NCBI GenBank assembly: GCA_015661715.1
Contig: DQVN01000051.1
Location: 1 to 7,855 of the forward strand
Direction of reading: 5' to 3'
DNA: 7,855 nt
Source of the DNA: Sulfurivirga caldicuralii
GTDB taxonomy: Bacteria > Pseudomonadota > Gammaproteobacteria > Thiomicrospirales > Thiomicrospiraceae
Position 1 is the stretch's first letter. Each line of letters starts with the position of its first letter. Made by a program: the position numbers and the translations under genes. The notes beneath the pieces are model-generated. The model was not told the DNA's origin. It was given only the letters and a program-made list of their open reading frames with translations, and did no database searches. Positions 7,622-7,855 of the stretch are shown here, in pieces.

Positions 7622-7855
7622 TCAGCTCAACAGACTCAACACATTTTTTTCATTGGCGTTGGCTTGCCCCTGCATCGCCAACCAGGCCTGTTGTGATACC
7701 TGGTTACGGGTCAGATCGGCGACGGCACGGGCCATGTCCGCATCGTTGATCTGACTGCGGGCGGCCAGCTCATTGACACGCTGTGTCTGCAGATTGGTGG
7801 CGGCGCTGACCAGACCGTTTTGTTGTGCGCCAAGCTGAGCACGGTTTTCGCCAAC
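7622..7855 (-). CDS. fliC: Flagellin, C-terminal 77 residues (gene runs off the window)
   Basis: The visible reading frame enters at the window edge and stops at 7622-7624. It encodes the conserved C-terminal D1/D0 helices of flagellin. The segment starts GENRAQLGAQQN and continues with NLQTQRVNELAARSQINDADMARAVADLTRNQVSQQA. It ends AMQGQANANEKNVLSLLS, the typical flagellin end with one residue after VLSLL. These helices pack in the filament core and contain the export and assembly determinants. The N-terminal half, promoter and variable region lie outside the window. The hook-associated protein FlgL shares the fold, but its C-terminus differs. A tryptophan replaces the small residue that usually follows QQA. 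No other flagellar gene is visible. The symbol is given by family, and the actual paralogue is unknown. Confidence 0.9.
   Translation of the reverse strand, partial: VGENRAQLGAQQNGLVSAATNLQTQRVNELAARSQINDADMARAVADLTRNQVSQQAWLAMQGQANANEKNVLSLLS

Noticed and set aside
7644..7650. T7 run on the + strand as a terminator or slippage site
   Set aside because: It is the GAAAAAAAT coding stretch (Glu-Lys-Asn) inside flagellin, and no hairpin precedes it.

Overview
The window looks like ordinary chromosome from a gammaproteobacterium. The evidence is a valyl-tRNA synthetase of gammaproteobacterial type, a YgiM-like (TIGR04211) SH3 membrane protein, E. coli-like MoaA/D/E/C and MoeA proteins, and moderately GC-rich coding sequence with short intergenic gaps. 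I cannot name a genus. There are no tRNA or rRNA genes, insertion sequences, CRISPR arrays or phage genes.

Left part (1-3539, + strand): a compact molybdenum-cofactor operon in the order moaA-moaD-moaE-moeA-moaC. A sigma70-like promoter lies just upstream of moaA at 65-92. MoaA and MoaC convert GTP to cyclic pyranopterin monophosphate. MoaD and MoaE form molybdopterin synthase, which adds the dithiolene sulfurs. MoeA inserts molybdate. The genes are separated by 15 bases or less, or overlap, so translational coupling is likely. The adenylation partners (MoeB for MoaD, Mog/MoaB for molybdopterin) and the nucleotide-attaching enzyme (MobA) are not in the window. The 82-base convergent gap 3540-3621 holds a weak hairpin with a T-run that could terminate the operon.

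Middle part (3622-7078, - strand): valS followed by a signal-peptide/SH3/coiled-coil/membrane-anchor protein whose start codon lies inside the 3' end of valS. The pair is probably one transcript from an extended -10 promoter at 7114-7122.

Right part (7079-7855): a 54-base divergent region contains the valS promoter and a run of eight G. It leads into a + strand gene for an unrecognised 141-residue protein with a Cys/His-rich N-terminus. The 63-base convergent gap 7559-7621 contains a GC-rich imperfect hairpin. The window ends inside a - strand flagellin gene, of which only the C-terminal 77 residues are visible.

I found no convincing undescribed multi-gene system. The least explained parts are the unrecognised protein at 7133-7558, the G-run that it shares with the valS promoter, and the first 64 bases.
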